A stretch of 14,431 nt of DNA from Eubacteriales Family XIII. Incertae Sedis bacterium (GCA_031290715.1 JAITNA010000082.1:1-14431), one strand, 5' to 3'; positions 1 to 7,915 are shown, counted from the stretch's first letter. Notes: generated from the letters alone by a model not told the origin. Made by a program: numbers and translations.

Positions 1-3000
1 GATTGAGCGGCTGTGCATTTTTGTTGAAAATCTCGCCCGTCTCAAAGCCGATCGCGTTGTTGTTCACGGCAATTTCCGCCGTATCATCCATCTTCAGGCC
101 CGCAGGCACCGCGGCGTCGGCAAAATTCTCATCCTCGTCTTCTGAATCTTCTGACACGATTTTGTCAAGATAGACGCCGTATGCTATGAGTGCGCCAAAT
201 GTGTCATCGACACTGCTTGCATTGACCGTCAGCTTGGCGTTGCCTTTCAGGGATACTTCTCCGCTCCAGTTGCGGATGCCAAACAGCGTGACGGTGGGAA
301 CACTGACAGTCAAACTGTTCCGTCCCGCGTAAGTCACCGATACTTGGCTGCCGTCGAATTCAAATGTTCCGGTGCTTCTGTTCACGATCCCCGTATATGA
401 GCTGTTGGTGCTGACCGCGCCGCCAACGGTGATATCGAGCAGACCCTTCTCCCCGTCGCCGCCTCCGCTGTCTTTCAACGTGAAAGTACCCGCGCCCGTA
501 TAGGACACCGGCGCCGTCGCTGTTGAACTGACCGTGAAATGCCGGCCTTTCAAGTCAAGCGTGAGCGGTTTGTCCACGGCAAGCCCGGTTTCGGCCAGAT
601 CGCTCAACAGCTCAATCGTGTCGCCGTCGTCGGCGTCGTTGATGGCTGTATTCAATGTGTCGTATCCGAGGTTCTTTGTCGCGTTCAAAGCAACGGGATC
701 ACGAATCCATACAAGCGCGGAACCTTGTGCGTTCGTACTGATCGCCCATCCATTATAGTAACTGCCGGCCGCAGACTCAAAATAGACGGCCTTGTCGCCG
801 ATATTGCTTGCGTCGTCCACCGCAGCGGCAAACACATTGCCGGCAAGCACTGATGGGTTTTTCAATACTGCCGTTTCCCCTTGCGGCAAAGCAAAATCAG
901 CACCCAGTTTGAGCGGAGTCTTAAAGGCAAGCGGGGCATTGAAGCCGCAGACCCCGTCAAGCGTCAATTCAGCGCTCATTGCGCCGGCGTTGGTTGTCAG
1001 CCCTGACGAGAAACCATAGACGTAGTAGACACCCGTACCAACCGTATGCAACGCCCGCACCGTGTAGTTCGCAAGCGACAGCTTCGCATCATTGGCTCCA
1101 TACAGCGCATAGACGGTGTTTCCGGAACAAATGATCGATGCGGTTCCCTCCGCTTCCGCAGAAATATCTGTGGATGCGCCTCCCGCATAAAATCCATAGA
1201 CAGTTCCCGTCGCGCTTTCCGAAGTCGCCGTCACATTGCTGTCCTTTATCCGGACACTGGCGCTTGGCATCGCATAAACGCCAATGACGGTGTCCGCTTC
1301 AAATATTGCCGGGCAGTCCTCTATCACTACCTTTGAGCTTGCGGCAGAATAGATGCCATAGACAGAAGTTGTCGCTTTCACCGTCAAGGAACTGTTTTTT
1401 ATCTTGATCTCGGAGCTTGCGGCGGAATGGGTGCCATAGGCCATGGAACCCGCCATGATTTCAACAGACCCGCCGACTATTTCGATTGTGCCCCCGGCCT
1501 TGTTCGTGCGGACGCCATAGGTGACCACATCCGTATGGGCTTGCACATTGACATCTTTCAGCGTGATGTTCCCCACGCCGTCATTATAGACAATGTTTGA
1601 GTTTGCGAGGGTCGTGCTGTTTTTGATGTCAATGCCCTCAATCGTCAGTTTCCCCGCTGACGCCAAATAGACGGAACCGTATGTGCTGTTGTAGCCATTG
1701 ATTTCCGCTTTGTTTTCAGATTCATTGACGACAGAGATCGTCGCGGGGGAAGCACTTGACACAAATGCCGCATTATACCCGGCAAGGTCAATGTAGAACA
1801 TATCGCTTGCACTGCTGCCTTTATTGGCCGGAATCGTAATCCCGTATGATGCTGTTTTCAATAATCGGAGGGTCTCACCGGGGACAAGAGCATTTATCGC
1901 CGCAGAAACCGAAGCGTAAGGCGTTTGCGTATCATCGGCATGAACGACAACGGCGGCGGCTTTGCTCTCGTCGAGTGTGAAATACAGACCGTCATCAGCA
2001 GCTTTGCTTGTGCACGCTCCATTGGCGCTTGCGTCTGAAAACACTTTTTCAAGCTGCGTTTTGCGGGACGCGTCGGGTGCTGCGCCCTCATAATCCGCAA
2101 AATACACACCTTCGTCGTTGGCGGTTTCGGCATCAGCACCGATCACGACGCCGAGACGGTTGTCTTCGTCAAGCAAGGATCCGATCTTAAAGGCGCGCTC
2201 GACAGCCGAATACAGCGCCGTCTTTTGGGCAGGGAGCAACTGCCCGCTGAAATCTGTTTCTATTTTTGCGTTCAGCAACACCGCATCCGCAGCAGGGCTT
2301 TCAATCCCGTAGGCGGCGTCGCGGGCATTGGATTTCAAGGTGACGCCATCGCCCCCATGGTTTTCAATTCGGAGATTCTTCCCATACAGGGCGCTTGCGG
2401 AATTTTTTGCGGCAAACACCGCATATGTGCCGCCCTTCACGGCGACTGACCCGGACGTCTCGGAATACAGGCCGAATGCCTTTGGGCCGGAAGCGGCTTC
2501 GCTTGTTCCTGAGAGGCCAAAGCCATACCCATGTATCGGCGCCGTCACATCGACTTCACAATTCGTGACGGTCGCGGACGCTACGCCCGTGCCGAGATAT
2601 ATGCCATAGGAATATTGATTGTATGGGTACTGTAAAAATGTATTATTTTGCTCATTGTTGTTGTAGTATCGATTGATTTGGATCTTCGTCAACTGTGACA
2701 GATCCACGGTGACCTTGCAATTCTCAAGAACAACCTGGCCGCTTGCGGCATAAATGCCGTTTGCCGTGACATACGCGCCAACCATGCCTTGGACAGGCCG
2801 CTCCCGGATACTGAGGTTCTTTACCGTCAGGGATTCAAGCGCGGTGGATGCGGAGAAAATGCCGCCCGCGAAAACGAGGCTCGACGCGGTATTCTGGCAA
2901 ATCAGCTGACCGGCTCCGCCATCGATCGTCACATTTTTGGCGGCAGTGACAAATATGACGCCGGGCGTATTATATGTGTTGTATTGATTGCCAACGGACG

Positions 3001-4504
3001 ATTGCAGCGTATATCCGGCAAAATCAATCGTGACGTCCCCATCCGGAACGTTTATATAAAGCGACCCTGTCCTGTCAAGAAGATCGCCGCTCAAATAATA
3101 GGCTCCGGCTGTGTCGATCGTGTAGTTCACCGTTCCGGCCTGCGTCCACAAAGCATTGAGATCCCCCTCATCCGCCAATGGCGTGACGCGAAACAGCGCA
3201 GTGATTGTCTCAGAAAGGGTTTGCACGGCATCCTTTATGGTCGACAGGATTCCCCCGTCCCCTACGGGTTCTCTAGCTTCATCGCCGCCTATGGCGTTTT
3301 CATCCGAAACAACGGCTTCTGCGAGCCTTGTCGCAAAATAAAGTCCGCCTTCGTCGGCCAAGCAGACAAAACCGTTTTGTGTGCCATCTACAAACGAAGC
3401 GGTGATTTCGGCGGTCGCCTCTTGTCCTTCGCCCCATTCCGCGAAATGCACACCCTCCTCATTTCCTGCGGAATATACTTTCAACGGCACTTTTACAGAA
3501 AAACCGTTTTCTGCCACAAAAGCGGCGGGAACGGTGCTGTAGAGGTCGCAAGTGCCTCCCGCGGAGAAAAGGCTGCTTGAGATCTGTCCCGCAAGCTTGA
3601 TGCCGTCTGCTTTCGTGAAAACAGCGCACACAACCCCGCTTTCTTCTGCCGTGAGCGGTTTTTCGCCATAGTCGGACAGCAGGGCCGCTTGATCTTCTTC
3701 TGAAAGTTCTATATTGTTGACGCTCACGGCAAACGAGCAATTGTCGATGCGCGCGTCCAATGTGTTTTCTTCGATTTCATATTCATATTCATAGGCATAG
3801 CCAAGATAGATGCCATAGGCATCGTGGGTACGAACCGCGTCGGTATTTACATCCGCCGTGTTCACGTTCACCGTGATCCCGATGTTGCTTATTTCAAGCT
3901 TTGGCGCCGGCCCGTCGGCATCTTCCAAAGAATTCCATACAATCCCCGCGACCGCATCCTCGGCTTTCACGGCCTCGACGATCAGGCGGTTTGGCACATC
4001 GCCCTCCGTATACGACGAATCGGCGATGATGACAGAACCCTTAGACGCGCTCACATCTATGCCCGCCGTCACGACGCCCGATACCGTTGCGGTGTACCCC
4101 GCAAAATCAAAAATGATCGTTTCGCCTTCGGGCGCGGCGAGGTAAAGCGTCCCGTTTGTCGCTATATCAGCCGATAAATAGTATCTGCCGGCCTTGTCGG
4201 CGACGAGAGGTCCTGCGCTCCATAGCTCGGCAATGTCTTGGTTCGGAATGATTTCAGTTTCAGTGACGGCATTTTCATCCAAAGCAGGCGCTTCTGTCTG
4301 TGTTTGTATTTCGCTTTCATTGGGAAATGTCGCCGCATTTTCATCTTGGGCGGCGGCTTCGGCAGACGTTTCAGCGGCAGGGACAGCGCCCTCTCCGGCG
4401 AAGGCCGGAACAGTGCCAAAGCACTGAATCGCCAGCACCGCGCACAGCGAAATAGCAAGAAGCCGCAATGCGCGCGGCTTGCCGGAAATAGTATTGCGTT
4501 TCAT
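1..4504 (-). CDS. Giant secreted repeat surface protein (beta-helix-like), C-terminus outside window
   Basis: An uninterrupted minus-strand frame of 1,501 codons starts at ATG 4504 and is still open at the window edge. Residues 1-36 are a signal peptide: basic start MKRNTISGKPR, hydrophobic core, cleavage predicted after AFA. A Glu/Ala/Thr-rich stretch follows. A module recurs near residues 93, 451, 876 and 1293: a strand such as YYLSADI or YYLSGDLL, then IIFDFAGYT, VTIDFAGYT, FYIDLAGYN or LTLDLKGR. Short coils of the form YGIYxxxSxxVxIxxSxVT repeat tens of times, especially between about residues 930 and 1170. This pattern is usual for right-handed beta-helix (pectin-lyase-like) surface proteins; a role as adhesin or cell-envelope protein is inferred. 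No catalytic motif was recognised, and an anchor, if present, lies outside. GGAG at 4516-4519 is the likely ribosome site (11 bases upstream). It lies 34 bases after the lipoprotein gene, so both are probably one transcript. Confidence 0.8.
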   Translation of the reverse strand, partial: MKRNTISGKPRALRLLAISLCAVLAIQCFGTVPAFAGEGAVPAAETSAEAAAQDENAATFPNESEIQTQTEAPALDENAVTETEIIPNQDIAELWSAGPLVADKAGRYYLSADIATNGTLYLAAPEGETIIFDFAGYTATVSGVVTAGIDVSASKGSVIIADSSYTEGDVPNRLIVEAVKAEDAVAGIVWNSLEDADGPAPKLEISNIGITVNVNTADVNTDAVRTHDAYGIYLGYAYEYEYEIEENTLDARIDNCSFAVSVNNIELSEEDQAALLSDYGEKPLTAEESGVVCAVFTKADGIKLAGQISSSLFSAGGTCDLYSTVPAAFVAENGFSVKVPLKVYSAGNEEGVHFAEWGEGQEATAEITASFVDGTQNGFVCLADEGGLYFATRLAEAVVSDENAIGGDEAREPVGDGGILSTIKDAVQTLSETITALFRVTPLADEGDLNALWTQAGTVNYTIDTAGAYYLSGDLLDRTGSLYINVPDGDVTIDFAGYTLQSSVGNQYNTYNTPGVIFVTAAKNVTIDGGAGQLICQNTASSLVFAGGIFSASTALESLTVKNLSIRERPVQGMVGAYVTANGIYAASGQVVLENCKVTVDLSQLTKIQINRYYNNNEQNNTFLQYPYNQYSYGIYLGTGVASATVTNCEVDVTAPIHGYGFGLSGTSEAASGPKAFGLYSETSGSVAVKGGTYAVFAAKNSASALYGKNLRIENHGGDGVTLKSNARDAAYGIESPAADAVLLNAKIETDFSGQLLPAQKTALYSAVERAFKIGSLLDEDNRLGVVIGADAETANDEGVYFADYEGAAPDASRKTQLEKVFSDASANGACTSKAADDGLYFTLDESKAAAVVVHADDTQTPYASVSAAINALVPGETLRLLKTASYGITIPANKGSSASDMFYIDLAGYNAAFVSSASPATISVVNESENKAEINGYNSTYGSVYLASAGKLTIEGIDIKNSTTLANSNIVYNDGVGNITLKDVNVQAHTDVVTYGVRTNKAGGTIEIVGGSVEIMAGSMAYGTHSAASSEIKIKNSSLTVKATTSVYGIYSAASSKVVIEDCPAIFEADTVIGVYAMPSASVRIKDSNVTATSESATGTVYGFYAGGASTDISAEAEGTASIICSGNTVYALYGANDAKLSLANYTVRALHTVGTGVYYVYGFSSGLTTNAGAMSAELTLDGVCGFNAPLAFKTPLKLGADFALPQGETAVLKNPSVLAGNVFAAAVDDASNIGDKAVYFESAAGSYYNGWAISTNAQGSALVWIRDPVALNATKNLGYDTLNTAINDADDGDTIELLSDLAETGLAVDKPLTLDLKGRHFTVSSTATAPVSYTGAGTFTLKDSGGGDGEKGLLDITVGGAVSTNSSYTGIVNRSTGTFEFDGSQVSVTYAGRNSLTVSVPTVTLFGIRNWSGEVSLKGNAKLTVNASSVDDTFGALIAYGVYLDKIVSEDSEDEDENFADAAVPAGLKMDDTAEIAVNNNAIGFETGEIFNKNAQPLN

Positions 4505-4538
4505 AGTTCGTTTATCTCCAATCTAATACTTATAAGCT

Positions 4539-6584
4539 CTATGGCGAGGGACACATAGCCGTGTAAACTTCCCCATAGCCGGTAACGATATTCGCCGCGC
4601 CGCAGCGATAGAATGTCTTGTAAAAATCATTGATATAATCATTTGCCCCCGAAAGATTTTTGTTTTGTTGGTACATGCAGTATGCCCACGGTACTATGAG
4701 GAAGCTTTCAATATTGCCATCCATCCAGTTTCCGGCAAGCCCGCTCGGCACGACCCAAGCCTGAAACGGCTGCCGCATATTGTAAAACCCATTTGGGTCG
4801 TTAGCGTTGTTGACAAAATTCTGTGCAATCGCCGCGTCGCGGGTCAGAACGGCAGGGTATTTCGTGTGACCCAGCCTTGTGAATGGGGTATACCTTGTGC
4901 TATCGGTCGTATAGCCGCGATAGACCATAAGAGAAGACCTAAAATAATAGTCCTTAGATGCGTCCGCATATTCTTCTGTTATTAGATTATCTAATATATC
5001 ATCATCGTCTGTCGTATAGCCCCAAAAAAATTGAGTTGCGAGCCTCTTTTTAAATGCATCAGCAGTTCCACTCCCCCCTATCCCTGTTCCAGCAACCATG
5101 ATGCCCGCGCACTGGAAATAATAGCTGCATAATGAAAAATAGCTGTGTTCATTCTGCTCTCCGGGGCGGGAATATCCATAACCGTCAATCTTTACAGATT
5201 CATACGGGAATACCTCATCGATAGGCGGGTCAATGTAGAGACCCAAATTAGTGGCAATAGCGTAATTCGCGTCACTCAAATATCCCCAATGGTAGATGCG
5301 CCGTTTGAGCGCAGTGGCAGAAACGGTCTCCCAGCTATCAATAAAGTCCGCATAATAGCGGTTTGGGCTTACCCAAGTGACCGACGTCGGGTAGTACGAC
5401 GTGCGGTTCTGCATGATACCCCCGCTATGTACGGTGTTAGGGAGCACGATGGTATAGCCGTCGTTGGACTTGAGCGTATCGTTGATGGCACCGTCGTGCC
5501 GGCGGATATACTCGTCTGCCATGGAAAGGGCAGTTCGATTGAATGGGTCTGACGAATTCTTTACATCCTTGAGCAATACGCCAACCACCTGCACAGCCGT
5601 GATGAGATCCGCGTCAAGCGTGCTCAGAATGCCAATGGCCGGCATGATGACGACATGGATCCCGGCTTTCGTAATACGGTCACATTCGGCTTGCGTGAGC
5701 GTAGAGGTATTATTTCCGACGAGTACGGCATTGGGGCGCGCGTTGATGATCGCGTCTACATTGGCACTTCCCGCAGTCTTGCCGTCGCCGCGCCATGCGG
5801 TCACAACTCTCTCCAATCCTTCGTTTGGAAAAGCGCTGCTCGCGCGTACCTTGCCGAGCCACGTCGCATCAGCGGCGACAAGCGCGCCTTTGCCCGCAAG
5901 CATCTGGACAAGAAGCGCATAGTCGCCCACGGCCGCAACCGTGCGGACGCCGCGCGGCAGCTCGGTATATTTGTCGTCGTTGTAGACTTTGCCGTCGCCG
6001 CCATAGCCGCCCGTTCCGTCCGTCCCGCCCGGATCGCCATCCCCCGGATCTTGCTCCTTGGGATCGTCGCCGTCGCCGTCCCGGATCCCATCCTCGGAAC
6101 CGGGCGTTTCGGGGGCATTTGTGTCAGATTTTTCACCCTTGCTCGGATCCGATTTTTTTCCGTCCGTTCCGTTTGTGCCATCCGCTTGATCGCCGTCTTT
6201 CGCATTGCCGTCTTTCGTATCGGACGCTTCGCTCCCGTCAGTGGCGCTGTAGGTATAGTCGCTGTCTTCATCTTGTATATGCTGATCCGTCGTTCCGTCG
6301 GCATTGGGAGTTTCGCTGAAAGTAAACGCGCCTACGGTCACTTGGGCATTTTCCGCATACTCCTCAATCGTCAGGCTGCGGCGACTGGGATCTTCCTCGC
6401 TATCCTCTTTTTCATTGACAAGCGGCTTCGCGTTGAAGTCAATCTCGCCGTAGACCTGATCTTGGATGAGCTGCGTCAAGACGTCTGTGTCCTTGCAGGA
6501 AGGAAGCGCGAAAACAAGCGCCGCCACAAGGGCGATGCTTGCGATACGCCGAATGCTGTTCTTGCTGCAAACAATCCGGTACAC
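4539..6584 (-). CDS. Lipoprotein with acidic linker and periplasmic-binding-protein (BtuF/FhuD-like) domain
   Basis: I choose GTG 6584 as start, giving 681 residues. The frame stays open to an ATG at 6677, but that ATG lies in a leader hairpin and has no ribosome site. Residues 1-29 form a lipoprotein signal (SKNSIRR, then a hydrophobic core) ending in the lipobox LPSC with Cys30, so the protein should be membrane-anchored outside the cell. Residues about 91-201 are a low-complexity Asp/Gly/Ser/Thr/Lys linker. From about residue 208 (LPRGVRTVAAVGDYALL) to the end the sequence resembles type III ABC substrate-binding proteins for corrinoids, haem or ferric siderophores, with a first lobe ending near HVVIMPAIG and a late motif PSGLAGNWMDGNIESFL. 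The ligand cannot be told. No ABC permease or ATPase gene is visible nearby; the partner is instead the giant surface protein. An alternative is a binding-fold adhesin that does not transport. Confidence 0.75.
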   Translation of the reverse strand: MYRIVCSKNSIRRIASIALVAALVFALPSCKDTDVLTQLIQDQVYGEIDFNAKPLVNEKEDSEEDPSRRSLTIEEYAENAQVTVGAFTFSETPNADGTTDQHIQDEDSDYTYSATDGSEASDTKDGNAKDGDQADGTNGTDGKKSDPSKGEKSDTNAPETPGSEDGIRDGDGDDPKEQDPGDGDPGGTDGTGGYGGDGKVYNDDKYTELPRGVRTVAAVGDYALLVQMLAGKGALVAADATWLGKVRASSAFPNEGLERVVTAWRGDGKTAGSANVDAIINARPNAVLVGNNTSTLTQAECDRITKAGIHVVIMPAIGILSTLDADLITAVQVVGVLLKDVKNSSDPFNRTALSMADEYIRRHDGAINDTLKSNDGYTIVLPNTVHSGGIMQNRTSYYPTSVTWVSPNRYYADFIDSWETVSATALKRRIYHWGYLSDANYAIATNLGLYIDPPIDEVFPYESVKIDGYGYSRPGEQNEHSYFSLCSYYFQCAGIMVAGTGIGGSGTADAFKKRLATQFFWGYTTDDDDILDNLITEEYADASKDYYFRSSLMVYRGYTTDSTRYTPFTRLGHTKYPAVLTRDAAIAQNFVNNANDPNGFYNMRQPFQAWVVPSGLAGNWMDGNIESFLIVPWAYCMYQQNKNLSGANDYINDFYKTFYRCGAANIVTGYGEVYTAMCPSP

Positions 6585-6628
6585 TAATTCGCAAATCCAT
6601 GATGAATATCCCTGCCACACGTATTCAT
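6584..6628 (-). CDS. Candidate 14-residue leader ORF overlapping the lipoprotein start
   Basis: ATG 6628 is preceded, 6 bases away, by AAAGGAG (6635-6641), the best ribosome site in this leader. It encodes MNTCGRDIHHGFAN and stops at TAG 6586-6584. The G of the stop is the first base of the lipoprotein GTG, so ribosomes could reinitiate there (translational coupling). The lipoprotein frame has no comparable site of its own. The alternative is a real or sequencing frameshift that split one longer N-terminus. Whether the peptide has any function is unknown. Confidence 0.45.
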   Translation of the reverse strand: MNTCGRDIHHGFAN

Positions 6629-6656
6629 ATTTGACTCCTTTCCTTTCGGCTCCTTC

Positions 6657-6677
6657 GTGCGTGTCCCCACACCGCAC
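6657..6677 (-). promoter_or_regulatory. GC-rich leader hairpin upstream of the lipoprotein ribosome site
   Basis: In the minus-strand RNA, GTGC and GTGT (separated by one bulged G) pair with ACAC and GCAC around a GGGG loop, giving an 8-bp stem. It lies about 16 bases upstream of AAAGGAG. No U-tract follows, so it is not an intrinsic terminator. It may affect mRNA stability or ribosome access; that is inference. Confidence 0.45.
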
Positions 6678-6764
6678 CGCACATCATCCGCAATAACTAT
6701 CTGTTTGTACAACCAACAATTTTATTGCCACATGAAAAATTACCACAGTTGCAATCAAAATGTA

Positions 6765-6778
6765 GTAAGATATCTTAC
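6765..6778. promoter_or_regulatory. Perfect 14-bp palindrome, candidate CRP/FNR-family operator
   Basis: GTAAGATATCTTAC equals its own reverse complement. The layout GTAA-N6-TTAC has the same spacing as the CRP core GTGA-N6-TCAC. It begins two bases downstream of a perfect minus-strand -10 box (6781-6786), so it would cover the transcription start of the lipoprotein operon. That position normally means repression. The nearest regulator gene (6935-7642) is of the CRP/FNR family, making it the obvious candidate ligand, but binding is inferred. Confidence 0.5.
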
Positions 6779-6780
6779 CA

Positions 6781-6786
6781 ATTATA
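6781..6786 (-). promoter_or_regulatory. -10 box TATAAT of the lipoprotein/surface operon promoter
   Basis: A perfect TATAAT is read on the minus strand in a very AT-rich gap. No good -35 hexamer sits 16-18 bases upstream; A/T tracts there (about 6788-6815) may help polymerase binding. A start near 6774 would give a leader of about 190 bases before GTG 6584. Confidence 0.5.
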
Positions 6787-6934
6787 AAAAAATTTGCGTT
6801 TTTTTAATTTTTAGAAAATATCACAAAGAAATATCCGATAATTGAACGATTGCGCTTAATCTACTTTGTTTTCACGTTGTCCATAAATTTGTTTTCCTTA
6901 TCACGGCGGAATGGAATAACTCTTCAGACATCAG

Positions 6935-7642
6935 CTAACTATTGTCTGCCTCCGCGGGGTTTGTTTTGACGGTATAGTAGTCGCCTTCAAAATCGATGAG
7001 ATTTTCCTTGCGCAGTTGTCTGAGCACGGTTGTGAGGGACGGGCGGGCTATTCCGAAATAACTTGCGAGCTGCTGTTGGTTCATTTTGATATGAAAGGCG
7101 TCGCTTCCCGTTTTGTCGCGCATATAGTCGAGGAAAGCGAGCAGACGGTCGCGGACGGATCCCACGCCCATTACACCGATTTGCCTTTGTCTGCGGACGC
7201 ATTCGTCGCCGAGGATCATTTTGCTGTTGTTCGTAATATGCCACACTGCGCCATCAGGCAGCGTATCAGCCGGCAATGGCGGCAGCTTGATCTCTGCGAG
7301 GATACACGGGTATACAGAAACGACCACCAAGGCGCTTTTCTGCAGGTGGGAGGCCCAAAATTCGAGCCCGATGAACTCCCCCTTGGAGTATGGGAACACA
7401 AAGTTGTCCCGATCAAGCGCATTCGAGAAACGATAGCTTTCAAGTTTGCCGTCAAGCACGATCCAAAAACGATCCGCCGTGTCGTACTCGCGAAACAGGA
7501 CTTCGCGCCGCGCGACATCACGCCGCGTGACACAGAGCTTGACTATTGCTTCTATATCGCTGTCTGTCATGCTGTCAAACAGGTGCGATTCGCGCAGAAT
7601 CTGCATCTGTTCGCCCGTAAACTGCCGGGGGCCCGCTTTCAT
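6935..7642 (-). CDS. CRP/FNR-family transcriptional regulator
   Basis: 235 residues, the normal length for the family. Residues about 20-120 form the cNMP-binding-like beta-barrel (LFDSMTDSDIEAIVKLC, then VLFREYDTADRFWIVLDGKL). A dimer helix follows at about 150-175, then a Crp-type winged helix: MNQQQLASYFGIARPSLTTV (188-207) with the recognition helix in ARPSLTTVLRQL. The FGE/R-x-A phosphate-binding signature of cAMP receptors is not visible, and there is no N-terminal Cys cluster as in FNR, so the signal is unknown. ATG 7642 is the first ATG after an in-frame TAG at 7664-7666. AGGGA lies just upstream, and a small leader ORF ends in ATGA on the start codon. It sits directly downstream of the inverted repeat 7708-7730, so its expression probably depends on the orientation of the neighbouring segment. 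The likely target is the surface operon on its other side. Confidence 0.85.
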   Translation of the reverse strand: MKAGPRQFTGEQMQILRESHLFDSMTDSDIEAIVKLCVTRRDVARREVLFREYDTADRFWIVLDGKLESYRFSNALDRDNFVFPYSKGEFIGLEFWASHLQKSALVVVSVYPCILAEIKLPPLPADTLPDGAVWHITNNSKMILGDECVRRQRQIGVMGVGSVRDRLLAFLDYMRDKTGSDAFHIKMNQQQLASYFGIARPSLTTVLRQLRKENLIDFEGDYYTVKTNPAEADNS

Positions 7643-7674
7643 CGCATTTCCCTGCCCGTGACCCTACGCACCAT
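7639..7674 (-). CDS. Candidate 11-residue leader ORF coupled to the regulator
   Basis: ATG 7674 follows GGAGGG (7683-7688) at 8 bases, a better site than the one directly before the regulator. It encodes MVRRVTGREMR and stops at TGA 7641-7639, overlapping the regulator start as ATGA. This is a usual translational-coupling arrangement and mirrors the leader ORF of the lipoprotein gene. Short length makes chance occurrence possible. Confidence 0.35.
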   Translation of the reverse strand: MVRRVTGREMR

Positions 7675-7707
7675 CACGCATTCCCTCCGGATTTCTGCGC
7701 CATTTCA

Positions 7708-7730
7708 TGACAGAACAATTATTCCGTCAT
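7708..7730. repeat. Left inverted repeat / candidate recombinase crossover site
   Basis: It matches the reverse complement of 8033-8055 at 21 of 23 positions, including 17 perfect in a row (AACAATTATTCCGTCAT, 7714-7730). The site is itself a dyad: TGACAGAA and TTCCGTCA arms flank a 6-base centre (CAATTA). Two inverted arms around a 6-8-base spacer is the layout of tyrosine-recombinase core sites. Confidence 0.8.
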
Positions 7731-7815
7731 ATCATTGATGCCCATGACGCGTTTTGAGAACAACTTGCATGTATGAATACCCCGCCAAACGAAGCGATAT
7801 TCCTCTTAAAACCGT

Positions 7816-7827
7816 GTCTGTTCAGAC
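7816..7827. repeat. 12-bp palindrome inside the invertible segment
   Basis: GTCTGTTCAGAC: GTCTG and CAGAC arms around TT. It could be a protein-binding site or a weak hairpin. Nothing nearby identifies a partner. Confidence 0.35.
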
Positions 7828-7842
7828 CCCCTGTTAAAATGC

Positions 7843-7915
7843 TGTCATTCCCGGGTTTATCCCGGGAATCCAGTAATTAGTCGTATCATGGATTCCCGCA
7901 TTCGCGGGAATGACA
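7843..7915. repeat. MITE/REP-like palindromic element
   Basis: A 73-bp unit bounded by 11-bp inverted ends TGTCATTCCCG (7843-7853) and CGGGAATGACA (7905-7915). It contains two hairpins: ATTCCCGGG/CCCGGGAAT (7847-7855 with 7861-7869) and ATTCCCGC/GCGGGAAT (7892-7899 with 7904-7911). Elements with GTCATTCCCG...CGGGAATGAC ends are well known as dispersed non-autonomous repeats in many bacterial genomes, so copies elsewhere are expected. Inside the switch it could act as insulator or weak terminator between recombinase and regulator. Confidence 0.7.

Larger units (their letters stand above)
6690..6934. other. AT-rich intergenic region between regulator and surface operon
   Basis: Besides the -10 box and palindrome it holds a weak stem (6724-6731 with 6748-6755) in the transcribed leader. 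No convincing terminator follows the regulator gene, so read-through from the regulator into the surface operon remains possible. I see no tRNA, and no cobalamin-riboswitch core could be recognised. Confidence 0.5.

Noticed and set aside
2789..3580. Plus-strand open frame of 263 codons
   Set aside because: Antisense to the giant surface protein, whose frame is continuous, has a signal peptide and clear repeats. The plus-strand protein shows no recognisable domain.
1..4504. CRISPR array or simple tandem repeat suggested by recurring short words
   Set aside because: The repeats are degenerate, in frame and unevenly spaced, explained by protein coils; there are no uniform repeats with unique spacers.
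5655..6587. Plus-strand open frame of 310 codons opposite the lipoprotein
   Set aside because: Shadow frame over the low-complexity linker and binding domain; no ribosome site or recognisable fold.
6765..6778. NtcA-type nitrogen box (GTA-N8-TAC)
   Set aside because: The palindrome fits that pattern, but NtcA is cyanobacterial and nothing else here suggests that group. A general CRP/FNR-type operator is the safer reading.
6590..6780. Cobalamin or other metabolite riboswitch in the lipoprotein leader
   Set aside because: The leader is long enough and the protein fold suggestive, but I could not find a conserved core such as the cobalamin-box sequence; only simple stems are visible.
6848..6861. 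Imperfect dyad GATTGCGCTTAATC resembling an FNR-type site
   Set aside because: Only short outer arms match and it is not placed at a recognisable promoter box.
7843..7915. Rho-independent terminator
   Set aside because: The stems are strong, but neither strand has a proper T-tract immediately after them; the symmetry and ends fit a dispersed repeat better.
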